NCBI GenBank assembly: GCA_030068075.1
Contig: CM057837.1
Span: 26,647,089-26,711,088 of the forward strand
Direction: 5' to 3'
Origin: Paguma larvata
Taxonomy: Eukaryota > Chordata > Mammalia > Carnivora > Viverridae
Length of the DNA: 64,000 nucleotides
Made by a program: the position numbers and the translations under genes. The notes under the pieces are model-generated. The model was not told the DNA's origin and searched no databases. It saw only the letters and a list, made by a program, of their open reading frames with translations. This document shows, in pieces, positions 25,961-37,079 of this stretch (position 1 is its first letter; the number at the start of each line of letters is the position of its first letter).

Positions 25961-25969
25961 AAGATGTCA

Positions 25970-26920
25970 TTTAAAAATTCATCCAAAGTTAACTGGTTGT
26001 GGCAGATTTGAGCCTTCGTCTGCCAGGATGCTTTTGTCTCACTACCTGATCCTCCCAACAGTCTCCAGTGGAGCTAAGCACTGTCTCAGTGTAATTCTTA
26101 AGACCCATTAATCATACCTCCCTAGCGGGAGCTGTTCAACCATGTCTATAATAACCTTAAGAAAGGACCTTCTCCACTGAGGTTCCATGACAGAAGCCCT
26201 AGAGAAAATGGTTTGAACAATTTTTTTCCTACTTTTCCCAGGGTTGGTACATGGCTTCTAGATGGACAGAGACAAGGTCCATATAATGGGTGCCTTTAAA
26301 GCATTAGGGATTAATTCTCTCTGGAAACCCTGGTTGAGAAGGGCTAGTGGGGAGAGAGAGGCAGAGCAGGAGAAAATCATGAGGCGTGCTGTGGGGAGAA
26401 AAACGCCGAGTATCTTTGAGAAGAGATCTTTCTCATGAAGCAGCCTCAAAAGCTACTAGTGAAGCCAGGAACCGCCCATATGCACAGAGTCCTCCAGCTC
26501 AAGTCCAGCCCATGGCTCTCCCCTGGTGATAACAGGGTGACAATTTAGCTGGATGGGTACTTGAGTCCCACTTCCACCGTTTCCTACATTTTCCAGGGGC
26601 ATCCGGAGGTGGGAGGAGCCACAGGAAAGGCCTGTCCACTCAAGCAGCACTGTCCGTTGGAATGAAGTCCAATGGAGCTTTGGGAAATGAGAGATTTCAG
26701 GTGTGTTTTTCAGCCACGTGGGCTCTTTCCTGGGCTGTGGTGTCGCTATGCCTGAGAACACCTGTTGGAAGATTGCTTTAGTACTTCATGCTCCCCCAGG
26801 TGTTTGTTCATGCGTCACCCTGTTCTTCCTGTATCCCCTTAGATATCCTGTACCCCCTGATAGGATGCACCAAGAAGGATACTTCAGCTCTGTGGTGTTT
26901 TCTCCAAAATCCATAATCTC
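25970..26920. other. Intergenic, no recognised element
   Basis: No named repeat and no convincing exon. The 101-codon minus-strand frame at 26456-26761 is unsupported. Confidence 0.4.
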
Positions 26921-26929
26921 AGTCTGCAC

Positions 26930-27310
26930 AAAAGAAAACGCCTGACAAATCCAAAGTGAGGGACTCGCTACAGGACACCTGACTGCTCTCTCGTCAAAGG
27001 TGTCAAGGTCATGAAAAACGAGGAAAGACCAAAATCTGTCACAGATTAAGGTGACTATGGAGACATGGTGACTTAGTGCAGTGTGGGATCCTGGGACTGA
27101 GAAAAGATATTTGTGGAAAAGCTGGAGAAATCAGAATAAACTCCGTGGCTTGGTTAGTAGCGTTGTACCGATGATGATTTCCTAGTTTTGATAAACGTAC
27201 CAAACATAAGGTTTTAACACTCAGGGATGCTGGGGGAAGGATTTCTAGAAACCCTCTGTACTATCTTTGCAACTCGTCCATAAATCTAAAACTGCTTCCC
27301 AAAAAGAGTT
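26930..27310 (+). repeat. LINE 3'-end relic, probably L1M-type
   Basis: The end GATAAACGTACCAAACATAA, GGGATGCTGGGGGAAGGATT, CTCTGTACTATCTTTGCAAC and CCATAAATCTAAAACTGCTT resembles a common old LINE 3' end that finishes in AAATAAAAAGTTT. Family assignment is uncertain. Confidence 0.45.
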
Positions 27311-27319
27311 TTTGAAAAA

Positions 27320-28085
27320 TTCCATGGGTTTCTTAAGGTTGTGAAGGAATGTGAAATAACAGTCCTCAAGGAATCCGACTTCTATTTCCTCTTTCAGAAG
27401 CCGTACGGGGAACCACAATAATTCCAAGTTGCACATGGCTGTTGGGCCTCGTGGCTGATTGCCAAGCCCTGTCTTAAAAAAGTCTGTGTTGAGATGACTT
27501 AAATGTTTATCTTCAAATCTGAGAGTCTGAGCTTAACAAGCCGTGTTTTATTCCTACTGTGCTCTTGCTGGCATTGACAGTGCATTTTTGGCTTTCCAGT
27601 CGGGGACCGGAGAGTTGGATGGACATTGGTTATTACCAGCCTACCTTTAGGTCAAATGACATCACAACCCATCCACCCATCAGAGGAAGCTTTGAAAGAG
27701 GGGCAGTGGAAGTCCTTGGCACTTGGGTCTCCTGTAGCTGGGAGTCTCTTCCCCAGGCACTAAGGGGGCCTGTCTCTTCTGGGTTGCTTGCCGCCTCTGC
27801 TCTCAGGCTTTCCAAGGGATGGCCCGGGTGTCGTTGGGTACCCCCCAGTTCTCAAGACTTGGAGTTCTCGAGTTGACTGAAAATCCTGCCGAATCAAGCT
27901 AATCCAAGGCAGCAGTGTGAAATGTGAGCCATCATGGCCTGGAGACTGGATTCATGGCCTGGGATGGGGGAGTGGCCCTGGCCTGGAGACACAGTGGGGT
28001 CGGGGAGTGGGCTTGAGACACAGGCCAGGGGAGCAAGTGGCAGAGCTGGGACATAGACTAGGACGTCTGAGGCAGCATAGTGCCC
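27320..28085. other. Intergenic, becoming GC-rich, with a short degenerate minisatellite
   Basis: From about 27500 onward GC content rises visibly. At about 27938-28030 a degenerate unit built on GGCCTGGAGAC and GGGGGAGTGG recurs several times. No exon is recognised. Confidence 0.4.
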
Positions 28086-28089
28086 TCGA

Positions 28090-28190
28090 AAGAATATACG
28101 CTTCAGACTCAGAGATGTGTTGGGTCAGCTGGCTCCTGGCGTATGAGCTGTGCATCCTTGTGCAGGTTACATCAGCCCTCTGAGCCTCAG
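28090..28190 (-). repeat. MIR relic, minus strand
   Basis: Contains GTATGAGCTGTGCATCCTTG, then CTCTGAGCCTCAGTTTCTCC, in the order of reversed MIR. Confidence 0.65.
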
Positions 28191-28279
28191 TTTCTCCTGC
28201 CGTGAAGCCAGAGTGGCCAGGCTTTCATTTTTCCCCAGGTTCAGGTGTTTCTCATCTTGCAGTGAGAATAACAGCCGCC

Positions 28280-28455
28280 ACCACGGTCACTCTCCCACTG
28301 TTCCGTCACTGAGAGTTGCCTGTGTCCCTGGCACTGTGCGAGGCACTCTGTCCACTGTCTCAACGATGCTCATTTTCCAGTGACAAAGCCAGAGCCCACG
28401 GATGTGAAGTGACCTGTCCAAGGTCACCCACCGGCGACATAGTAGCCAGTCCTTA
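28280..28455 (+). repeat. MIR relic, plus strand
   Basis: Contains CCCTGGCACTGTGCGAGGCA, TGCTCATTTTCCAGTGAC, AAGTGACCTGTCCAAGGTCA and CATAGTAGCCAG, in MIR order. Confidence 0.7.
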
Positions 28456-28999
28456 AACGATCGCACACTCTCGGGTAGACGTAAGAGCTGGAAATGTAAC
28501 CAGAACGCAGCCTGGCAAGGCCCGGTGCCCATCACTTTGCTTCCTTGGGGTGGCCTTCCATGGCTCAGCTGTCTGGATGGCAGAGGGCAGTGTCCACGGG
28601 CCATGAACTCTGCCTCCTGTCATTGGTGCTGAGCCCTCGGCCTGCGGGCTGTCTAGTGTCAGCAGCATTCTCTGCTGGGGCAGTGTCTGCCAAGCTCCGG
28701 GTGGCTGCTCGGCCTGCAGACAGAGCCCCATCTGAGCGCCCCAGCCTCAGGGGAGACCAGAAGGTCAGGACACATAGAAGCAGAGGGGCCCAACAGCTCT
28801 GTCAAGAGTCCCCTGCGCTCAGCAGAGCCAGAGACTCGCTATGTTAGAACACCTGCTCTGCCGGCACAACCAGAAATCGCGATCGAGTGGCTATACCGCT
28901 GGAGGGAGGTGCATCTAAGCCGCGGTCACACATACCGGGGGGGGAGGGGGGACCTGAACCCAGTTGCAGGGAGAGCTCAGCTCAGAATCTGGATCAGGC

Positions 29000-29095
29000 T
29001 GGGAATTTTGGCTTCACCACTAATTCACCAGGCAAATTCCTGAACCGCTCTGACCCCGAGTCTCCTCATCTATAAAACAAAAAATTGACCCATGG
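29000..29095 (-). repeat. MIR relic, minus strand
   Basis: Contains CACCACTAATTCACCAGG, a CTGAACCGCTCTGACCCC-like part and GTCTCCTCATCTATAAAAC. Confidence 0.6.
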
Positions 29096-29099
29096 TGGT

Positions 29100-30300
29100 G
29101 AACATCATTGGGTCTTCTGACTGTCCATTTCTCTTCTTCGTATAGTTCGTTTGAGGGATTGCTCCTTCTGTTCACTACAGTCTTGGGGGCCCTGCTGGGG
29201 GCATCTCCCTTAGCACTGGGTGGGCAGGGAACCTGAGTCACTCAGGCTTTCTTCCCTGGAGTTGGGATGGCGTCTGGGGCAATCTGGAGTCTAAAGAGGG
29301 CAGGAGCCAGCCCTTCCCCAGAACGAACACTCCAGGGGCTGGGTGGGGTTCCTGCCACTGAGGTCCCTGGCCCTGCCAGGTACGGGGGCTCCAAAGCCTG
29401 GCTGTCGGCAAGCACTCTCTCCACCCAGTGACCACCATCCGTTGGCGCACTGTGGTCTTACCCCTGCCTTATAGGGTGGTGGACAGTGACTGGGGCTTCC
29501 AGCCCAAGTGCCCTGGCTGAGACCCCATAAGATGTCTTGGGTGGGATCCCTTCTCTATAGCGGGAACTTTGTTATCCACTTTGGAGCTCTTCTGAAACAA
29601 GGTGGTGGGCAGAAAAAGTAACACGTTTAAAATAAAGAGCGATTTCTTCCTCCTCTGCATTTTCCCTCTGCAAAGAAAAGGGAGACGTCACAGTGAGTCC
29701 AGAATGGAGTAACCAGGTGTGAGGTCCCTGGAAGCCCCGACCTTGACTGCTCCCTGCGGATAAATCGGGGTGTCTGCTCACCCCAGCCCTCCCATCAGGT
29801 GCAGCCAGGACTCTCTGGTCACGTGAGTGATGCCCCCGCACGGCTGCTGGGATGTCTCTCGACGCCCTGGTCACCATGGCTTAACAAACTGCAAAACACT
29901 TCCAGCCGCTTCTCTCCTCTGGCTATTTGTAAATTGCGTCTGCCCTGGTGCCCGACAGAGTGAAAAACGCATTTCCAATCTCCAGGCAGCAGTAAGTGTA
30001 TTTCTGCCGCAGTGGGAGCTGGTGGGGAGGACCTGACAGCCCGGGGCCCTGGTCCTCAGCACTGGGGCTTTGAGGGAACTGGTGACCTTCTGGGAGAGTG
30101 GGAGCCAAGTCGGCCTAGAAGGAGGGGGTGCCCCTCGGGCACCTTTTGGGGACACAGTGGAATCTAACAGTTGGGGGTGGGCAGGGGCGAGGGTGGCCCC
30201 CTCATTACCCACCCTGTGATATCTGGATGGAGCCGTCTGAGCAGGACAGAGAACCGCAGGCCTCAATTTCTGTCTCTAAATGAGGTCATTCAGGAAGAAC
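29100..30300. other. Intergenic, GC-rich, no recognised element
   Basis: Many overlapping frames on both strands (for example 29572-29877 and 29871-30266) reflect low stop-codon frequency in GC-rich DNA. No splice-bounded exon was accepted. Confidence 0.45.
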
Positions 30301-30309
30301 AGCCCCACG

Positions 30310-30430
30310 GAGTAAGCCCTCTTTGTTCCAAGCACTGTGCCAGGCATTGTCACTCCGTGTCATGTGTCCTCACTCAGCCTGCGAGGCAGGCGCCATTGTT
30401 AGCCATCCTGTTTCCCACGTGAGCTTCAGT
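30310..30430 (+). repeat. MIR relic, plus strand
   Basis: CCAAGCACTGTGCCAGGCAT, GTGTCCTCACTCAGCCTGC, GAGGCAGGCGCCATTGTTAG and CCTGTTTCCCACGTGAG follow MIR order. Confidence 0.7.
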
Positions 30431-30439
30431 CCTAGGCCC

Positions 30440-31180
30440 AAGCAGGGCAGTCTGAGTCCAGAGGGACTTCTACGCTGTGGCCTCAGGGAGCCAGCTGCCG
30501 ATAAATTCAGGTCTCCCCCCGCACCCCTTCCGGGGCCATCGCCTCTTCAACACTGCTGCGTCCGTGCACCTGCCTGGCATGGTGGCACCTGAGGGGGCAC
30601 CTACTTGGAGGGGTGATGTTGCAGGGGCTGTGTGGAGCCTTGTCGTGTGTCCCCTGCCACCTGGTGAGACTGAAGAGTGAGAGCCGGTGCTGTTAGCTGC
30701 CGCGTTTTCTCCCTGACTTTGGGTACAGGATGCTAGTTAGCAGCTCGGTTCTTTGGAAGCAGGCAGATCTCAGCGCTGCTGCTTAGAGCCGTGTGGCTGT
30801 GGCCTGCGTTTCTCCCACCCGCCTCGGAGGGGGTGGGGGGCTTGTCCTGGAGGTGGGGCTAGTGAAGGTCCCGGGGAAACGAGGGCGGCTCTGGTCACAG
30901 TGAGTGTGAATGACTTCTTTCCTTCAAGGAAAGCACGTTATCACGTGCCAGAGAAGGACCATCATACTGTCTAGCCAAAGCCCAGTATTAAAGTTGCTTT
31001 TAACTTTTCTTTGGGCTAAAATTGGACGCCTGTTTTTCTTTTAACTCAATAAACAGCCACCGAGCAGCCCCCACGGATTGGATTAGGTGGTCTCCATGGT
31101 AATCTGACACAGCTACACATCTTATTAGAGCCATACCTAGGCTGCGGTCCCAGAAGGGAAGTCCTTGGGTAAAAACAGTA
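30440..31180. other. Intergenic, GC-rich, no recognised element
   Basis: No named repeat or exon. A purine-rich G-run block lies at 30827-30845. Confidence 0.4.
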
Positions 31181-31184
31181 GCTT

Positions 31185-31405
31185 TCAATTACTGAGTGTA
31201 TCTGTTGTCAGGCTGTGCGCTAAGCACTTTGTATACACAATGGCATTTCATCTGCAGTACGGTTCCACGAGGGGACTACTAACATTTCAGCTCAGTTTTA
31301 CAGAGGGCTAAGCAGAGGGCTTCAGAGAAATTCAGTAACTGATCTATAGTCCCTCAGCTACCAAGGAATAGAGCTGAGGTCCAACTTGGGTCTGTCCCCG
31401 AAGGC
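31185..31405 (+). repeat. MIR, plus strand, fairly complete
   Basis: ATTACTGAGTGTATCTGTTG, GCTGTGCGCTAAGCACTTTG, GTTTTACAGAGGGCTAAGC, ATTCAGTAACTGATCTATAG and GAGCTGAGGTCCAACTTGGG follow MIR order. Confidence 0.75.
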
Positions 31406-31474
31406 TGTGCTCCTGGTCCTGGGCCACACTGAAGACCCCAGAGTGGGAATGGGGCTCTGAGCCACCTCAGCATT

Positions 31475-31645
31475 TCAGGACACTTAACAGGAACCGAATC
31501 ATTTACCCACAAAACGCTGCTCGGCCTGGCTCATCCTGCAGCCGAAAGGCTATTAACTCTTCATGGTCACCATGGGAGTCTCATTTCAGTCTAATTGGCC
31601 CTGATGGGCAGTTAAAGATGTGATTAATGAAGTAGGGTGAGTTAG
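31475..31645. promoter_or_regulatory. Candidate conserved non-coding block
   Basis: A repeat-free AT-richer island in GC-rich DNA, with CTATTAACTCTTCATGG, GTCTAATTGGCC and GATGTGATTAATGAAG, i.e. several homeobox-type TAAT cores. Conservation cannot be tested here; the call rests on composition and motif density. Confidence 0.3.
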
Positions 31646-31649
31646 CACT

Positions 31650-33050
31650 TAACTGCACTGTGGGCAGGCAGCCTGGAGCCTGATGGGGCTGGAGACCTTA
31701 GGTCCGGAGCTTCTGTTTTACCCTCCTGCCCCTTGTCTGCTCAGAAACGGGGGGAATGCGCGAGGGCAGGAGGGAACCAGAAAGGTCCTGAAAGGCAAAT
31801 ACAACTGAGCAGCCTGTACCATCTCGGGGCCTCCAACAGCTACCCCAGGAAGGAGGAACTCTCCCTGTTCCCAGAGGAGGAGCTGAGGCTCTGGGAGGTA
31901 CCCCAGGTGGCAGGTGGGTGGTGGCAGAGCTGGGATGGCCAGACCCAAATCAGAGCCCCACGGGAACTATTCCTACACTGTTGTCTCTGCTGCCTGCCTG
32001 TCCCGTGTGGCCGTGCACCCCAGACCAGTCACTGTGCTTCACCCCAAAGACCCCACTGGGCCGACTCTGCCTTGCCTGGCTAGAATCGCTGCCAGATCCC
32101 GGGTCCCCTCGTGTGCAGCTGGGATCCATCTTGCTGCCGAAGCCCAGAGCCTTATATCTATCTGCACCCCCTCCAACAAATCGAGGTCTGGCACCACCCC
32201 TCTGCCCCCCGCCCCCACCTCAGCAGTGGTGTCATTTGTCAGAGCTGGGTCGCAGGCCTTCTCCCGTCATTACCTCGCAAAGGGTCCTTGGCCAACCAGC
32301 TGCCCCTCGGTCTTCTCGCTGGCAAGAAGAGGCGGTTCCTGAGCTTTGACGTGCAGGGCTGGCACCCAGGAGGCTTGTTCCTCCCCTAACCTCCACCCCA
32401 CTAGGATTCGGTTACTACAGGTGGGGTGCAGACACCTGCATTCCAGCCTCAAACGCCAGGGGCCTCGGATGCACGTGGGCCCCCCCACAGGTGGGAAGGG
32501 GACGCACACTTGATCGGTCTAAGGCGTGAATGTTTGTGTGTGGCCTAACTGATGGCTAATTCTTAGTCACCTTTCCACTTTTCTCATCCAGGGCTAAAAT
32601 CCGAATCCCAGATTTAGTTGACCTTTTCATACCCTGGTCACCATGTTCTGAGCACACGCTCTGGGGCCTGGACCTGGGGTGGGGATGCTGACAGGAACAC
32701 ACAGTAGTCCTGCCCCCCTGCTGTCGATTCTCATAACAGAGCCCTTGGCAGCAGCTAGGAGGAGTTGAACACTCCGAATGGGGGCCTGGCCTGCGAGTGA
32801 GTCCCATTTTCATGATGCTTCTCTCCCGGGGCGTTCTCAGCCTCCGCACTCAGGGGCTTGGCCAAGGCTCCCTCCCCTCCTGGAAACCTTGTGAGCCCTG
32901 TTGTAGCTCAGCAAGCACCTAGCAGATTCTGCTGGCGGCCTGGTCCTGGGGAGCCTGCCAGCCCAGGTAGGGTGGTGTGACAACCCAGCTAGCTGGGGAG
33001 ACGATGGGGGGTGGGCACTTCAAATCAGAGTCCCCCAGAGCCCTCTGCAG
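31650..33050. other. Intergenic, GC-rich, no recognised element
   Basis: Three overlapping plus-strand frames around 31914-32389 are chance frames in C-rich DNA. No named repeat or exon is seen. Confidence 0.4.
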
Positions 33051-33054
33051 TCAA

Positions 33055-33185
33055 GGGCTTTATTAATATAGATTAATGGGCATAAACAGGATTCGTGATT
33101 TCCTCAAATAAATGGATTTTGAATGGTTACTCTGGCAACCAAGCCTGGCTCCATTCATTACCCAGGGAAAGGAGCCCGAGCTTGT
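33055..33185. promoter_or_regulatory. Candidate conserved non-coding block
   Basis: A short AT-rich island (TTTATTAATATAGATTAATG, CAAATAAATGGATTTTG, GGTTACTCTGGCAACC) between GC-rich flanks, without any repeat signature. GTTACTCTGGCAACC resembles an RFX/X-box palindrome, which is inference. Confidence 0.3.
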
Positions 33186-33189
33186 GGGA

Positions 33190-34730
33190 TCTCTGTTGTT
33201 CTCGCCCTTATATTTCACAATGCCTGAGTCTGGAGTGGGGAGAGCAGAGGGTGATGTGAGGAGGGCTGTCATTCAAGGGGCTCCACCAGCCTCTCGGTGT
33301 GAGGTCGGGCCCTGGGGGGAGATGAGGCAGATCTGGTGCGGACTCTTGGGCCCCTGAGTCCTGGGCCAGCGGTCTTCACCAGGGGCCACGAGCGCTGGTG
33401 GGTGTGGTTCTGACATTCAAGGACACCTGGAGTTTGTCTGTGGAGCATTGATCCAGGATGGGTTCTTGGCCGCCCGGCACCGAGGGAGGGCTCCAGCTGC
33501 AGAGAGTCTCCCTCCCCGTGCTACCCTCCACCCTCCCCTACTCTTGGAGCCCCTTATTGTGGGGCTCTCCAGAGGCAGAAGAGCAGGAGCTGTGGGGAGC
33601 GCAGACCGCACTGTGCAGATACGCCGGGCAGGACCCCGGGAGCTCTGGGAAGGGGCCTCCGGCAAGCGGAGCCAGTAGGCACCGGGCCGCACTGCCAGCT
33701 GCTGAGAATTCCGTCTGCAGATGCAGACGCCAGAGGCCCGTCAGGTGGAAATCAGTCTCCCAGGGTCTCACCGTAGCAGCCCCCCTTCCTTGAGCCCCAC
33801 CTGATGCTCTGACTCGGCGTGCATAATCCTCTTCCACCTCCCAGGAGTTAGGCGAGGCCCAGAGAGCTTAGGCGCCTGTATGGTCTGGCTCACAACCCAC
33901 ACCCGTTAATTTGTCGTCCATTCAGCAGTTCTTTGCTGAGCGTGTTTTGTGCAGTTACTTCCTGAGATCGGCGAGAGCCCTCGGCATGTGTCTGGGACCC
34001 CAGTGTCAGTCCCGCCCCAGCCCTCTGGCCCGGGTCCCCAGGGAGGCCGTCAGTGGCAGGCACCCACCGTGCAGAGGCCAACGCCCCACTTCGGCTGGTG
34101 GAACATGGCCGATGAATGGGCTTCAGAAGCCTCCTGTCAGGCTCGGATGGAGAAACTGCAAGGCAAGAGCTGGCCGCCTGCCGGGCCGCCCTCTGAGGCG
34201 GGTCTCCACGGAGTCAGGAGAACCGGCAGAGGCAGAGGCCCCGGCAGAGGAGGGCGGGTGGGCTTCTTGCCTGTCCCGGTGGAGATTCCAAGTCTCTTCC
34301 AGGCCGTGTCGGGGCTCCTGCCAGTGTGGCCATTCAGGACCCTCGTGGCCTCAGACCGGCTCTCGCTCCACCCTCCCCAGGACAACCTTTCCACTCGCCC
34401 GGCGAGCGAGGAGCTACAGAAATGCCTGGTCCGCCAGGCCGTGCAGGGGGGCAGCCCTCCCCACAGTGGGCTGTTGTGGGAACCCCTGCCCCTCCTTGCC
34501 TCCTCCCTTCCTTCCATCCTTCTGTCCACTCTGCCTCCCATTTTCTCCCTCCCTCCCCATTCCTACTCTTTCTTTAACTTGACCATCTTTTCAGGGATTC
34601 TGTCTGGAGTGCCTCACACACTTCTATACCTCACTAAGCAGCGTACCAGCTCATACTGAGCGCAGCGTAAATTTGGCTTCCGTTAGCTGCCATTCGGAAC
34701 AGAAATGATTATGGACTAAAAACCAGGTGC
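33190..34730. other. GC-rich intergenic stretch with chance long frames
   Basis: The longest plus-strand frames (33911-34582, 223 codons; 33949-34659, 236 codons) overlap each other in different frames and a minus-strand frame at 34137-34541. That is expected where stop codons are rare. A pyrimidine-rich run lies at about 34487-34570. CpGs occur but not at island density throughout. Confidence 0.45.
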
Positions 34731-34734
34731 CCTG

Positions 34735-35107
34735 AGAGGCAGCGCTGTTCGATGCAGCAGCCACCAGGCGCATGTGGCTGCTTAATTAAAATTAGGGGCG
34801 CCTAGGTGGCTCGGTCGGTTGAGCCTCCGAGTCCTAATTATGGCTCAGGTCATAATCCCAGGGTTGTGGGATCGAGTCCCACATTGGGCTCTGTGCTGAC
34901 AGCGTGGAGCCTGCTTGGGATTCTCTCCCTCTCTGTCCCTCTGCCCCTCTCTTGCTCACGCGCTCTCTCTCTCTCTCAAAAAAAAAAAAAAAAAAAAAGA
35001 AACATTCAGTTCCTCGGCTGCACCAGCCACAGTTCAAGCAGTCAACAGCCATGTGTGGCTTGGTGGCTTCCATCCTTGTGGAAAGGTCTTTTGGACAGCA
35101 CTGCCTA
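34735..35107 (+). mobile_element. MER5A-like DNA transposon relic split by a SINE
   Basis: The left half has AGCGCTGTTCGATGCAGC, then GCAGCCACCAGGCGCATGTG and GCTGCTTAATTAAAATTA. The right half has CAGCCATGTGTGGCTTGGTG and ends TTTTGGACAGCACTGCC, complementary in style to the start. This is the terminal-inverted CAGTGCTGTCC...GGACAGCACTG pattern of MER5A (hAT-Charlie). It is non-autonomous and long dead. Confidence 0.7.
34795..34999 (+). mobile_element. CAN-SINE, plus strand, nested in MER5A-like element
   Basis: Head GGGGCGCCTAGGTGGCTCGG and a variant middle CATAATCCCAGGGTTGTGGG, different from the usual CATGATCTCACGGTTCGTGG. It continues with GAGCCTGCTTGGGATTC, CT-rich body and an A-run at 34978-34998. 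The variant middle and short linker suggest a different SINE subfamily from most copies here. Confidence 0.92.
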
Positions 35108-35469
35108 GGAGGGAGAAACAATGGAGGGCTTCGGACCCCGAGGGAAGCCAGGGGTGCCAACCTTCAGCAGACGAGAGGCCGGTGGCACAGGCATAGTTGC
35201 TGAGCCTCAGTGTGTGCCTGGAGCCACAGGGGTTTTGAGGTCAGGTGGGCCCATGGGAGCCGCCTACCTCCCGGGATTGTCAGGAGGATCACAGGTGTCA
35301 CCCACCTCTCAGCACCTCTCCCCATGCCCTCCGGAACTGGGCGCTTGTGAGGACATGTGTGCCCCTGTCTCTTCTCTTTCTCTAAAAAAATCCTGTGCCC
35401 AGAATTTCCTCACCTTTCCTCTGTTCCCTGATAACCAACCACATTAGTTAGCTTCATTGTACATCAAAC

Positions 35470-36270
35470 ATATGCAAACATGAGCAAATATAAGTGTATA
35501 TGCGAATTCATCCCCATCTAGACAGCCCTTCACCTTGCTGGGACATCTCTTCCCTACAGTTCAGAGGCTGTGTCCCCGTTCCCTCCCACGGCTGATGGTA
35601 CTCCATCGCAACGGGGTATTTGGCTAGTCCCTCGTCCACAAACATTTGGGTTGCTTCCAATCTTTGCCTAAGATCCACAGGCTGCCACGAAAATCCCGCA
35701 TCTCTGCCACTTGGACTGAGCTTATCTCTAGGACTGATTTCCAGAAGTGGAATCACTGAATGAAATAGCATGTGCATTTATTTTTTTTTATTTTATTTTT
35801 ATTTTTATTTTTAATTTTTTTAATTTTTTTTTTAACATTTATTTATTTTTGAGAGACATAGAGACAGAGTATGAGCAGGGGAGGGGCAGAGAGAGAGGGA
35901 GATACAGAATCTGAACCAGGCTCCAGGCTCTGAGCCGTCAGCACAGAGCCCGACGCGGGGCTCGAACTCACAGACCGCGAGATCATGACCTGAGCCGAAG
36001 TTGGCCGCCCAACCAACTGAGCCACCCAGGCGCCCCAGCATGTGCATTTAAAGTTTGGCTTGCTCTTGCCAACTCGCCCTCCTCGGAAGTGATATCAATT
36101 TAGACTCCTGCTAGCGTAGGGGACACAGCCTGTCTTCCCACGGCCCCACCTACAGGGGGTGCTACTAGCATTCTGGATTATTCTCAGTCAGGCAAACTAT
36201 GATGTTATTTGTATTTCTCTACTACTGATTGATCCGAGCATCCTGCCACGTGTTAGGAGCATTTATGTTC
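35470..36270 (-). mobile_element. Old L1 fragment, minus strand, with nested SINE
   Basis: Reversed L1 landmarks: GGTTGCTTCCAATCTTTGCC, ATTTCCAGAAGTGGAATCAC, then after the SINE CTTGCTCTTGCCAACTCGCC and a GACTCCTGCTAGCGTAGGGG-like part. It is the same L1 segment as at 8590-9330 but more diverged. Confidence 0.65.
35781..36036 (-). mobile_element. CAN-SINE, minus strand, perfect 14-bp target-site duplication
   Basis: A long T-rich tail (35781-35835, with internal ATTTTT units) is followed by AACATTTATTTATTTTTGAG, a typical body, and the intact reversed head GAGCCACCCAGGCGCCCC. AGCATGTGCATTTA occurs exactly at 35767-35780 and 36037-36050. Intact head plus identical duplication indicates a fairly recent insertion. 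Confidence 0.96.
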
Positions 36271-36394
36271 GCGTCATTCAGTAGGCATTGCCTTCTTCCC
36301 GATAATGGACCAAGGCCCTCTTTTTATCTCTTTATTTGGAAAAACATTTAAAAATACAGGACAGTACAGAGAACAATTAGATCAAAGCTCTAGA

Positions 36395-36610
36395 GCAGTG
36401 CTGTCCAGCAGAACTTGATGGGAAGGTTCTAGAATTGCACCATCCAATATGGTAGCCACCGGCCATGTGTGTGTATTGAGCTCTCGAAATGCGGTTAGTG
36501 CAACTGAAGAACTGAATTTTAAATTTTATTTCATTTTAGAGCATTTAAGTTTAACTATTAAGAGCCACGTGTGGCTCTTGGCTGCTATATTGGGCATCGT
36601 GGTTCTAGAA
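36395..36610 (+). mobile_element. MER5A DNA transposon relic
   Basis: AGCAGTGCTGTCCAGCAGAA, CACCATCCAATATGGTAGCC, GAAGAACTGAATTTTAAATT, TTATTTCATTTTAGAGCATT and AGAGCCACGTGTGGCTCTTG follow the MER5A consensus nearly along its length. Non-autonomous hAT-Charlie element. Confidence 0.85.
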
Positions 36611-36769
36611 GCATTAACTACTGATACCTGGACAGTCTCATGCTCCCGGAGACTCTGAGTCATTCTCAGTATTTCAGGATCCTGCTGGGCACAATTCGCG
36701 TGTATCCAGTAAGGCTGTGCAGGCTGAGGCTACATCGATGCAATGACTTTGAACAGAATGTTAAGAGGG

Positions 36770-36895
36770 CGATAGAGTCTGCAGCCAGCGTTCGAATCTA
36801 GGCCCCACTGCTTCCCAGCCGTGTAGCCTTGAACATATTACTTGGCCCCTCTGAGCAGCCTAATCTGTGAAATGGCGGGGTGGGGAGTGTTATTA
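36770..36895 (-). repeat. MIR relic, minus strand
   Basis: GCCAGCGTTCGAATCTAGGC, CAGCCGTGTAGCCTTGAACA, TTACTTGGCCCCTCTGAG and AATCTGTGAAATGGCGGGG are in reversed MIR order. Confidence 0.7.
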
Positions 36896-37079
36896 GCATC
36901 AGTTTTTAAGTGAAGAGTAAAAGAGACACTTTGGTGAAGTGCACTTGAACCCTGGCAGGAGCCAGGCCCACGGGAGGTACAGACATCTCCAGGTTCGTCC
37001 TGACCACAGCTCAGCTCATGAGAGCCAAGAGGAGTCCCAGGGCTCCAGACACCTGACAGATACTTTCTTACTTCCTCGT

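Noticed and set aside
33911..34659. Plus-strand frames of 223 and 236 codons
   Set aside because: They overlap each other in different frames and a minus-strand frame in GC-rich DNA, lack splice sites and domains, and are explained by rare stop codons.
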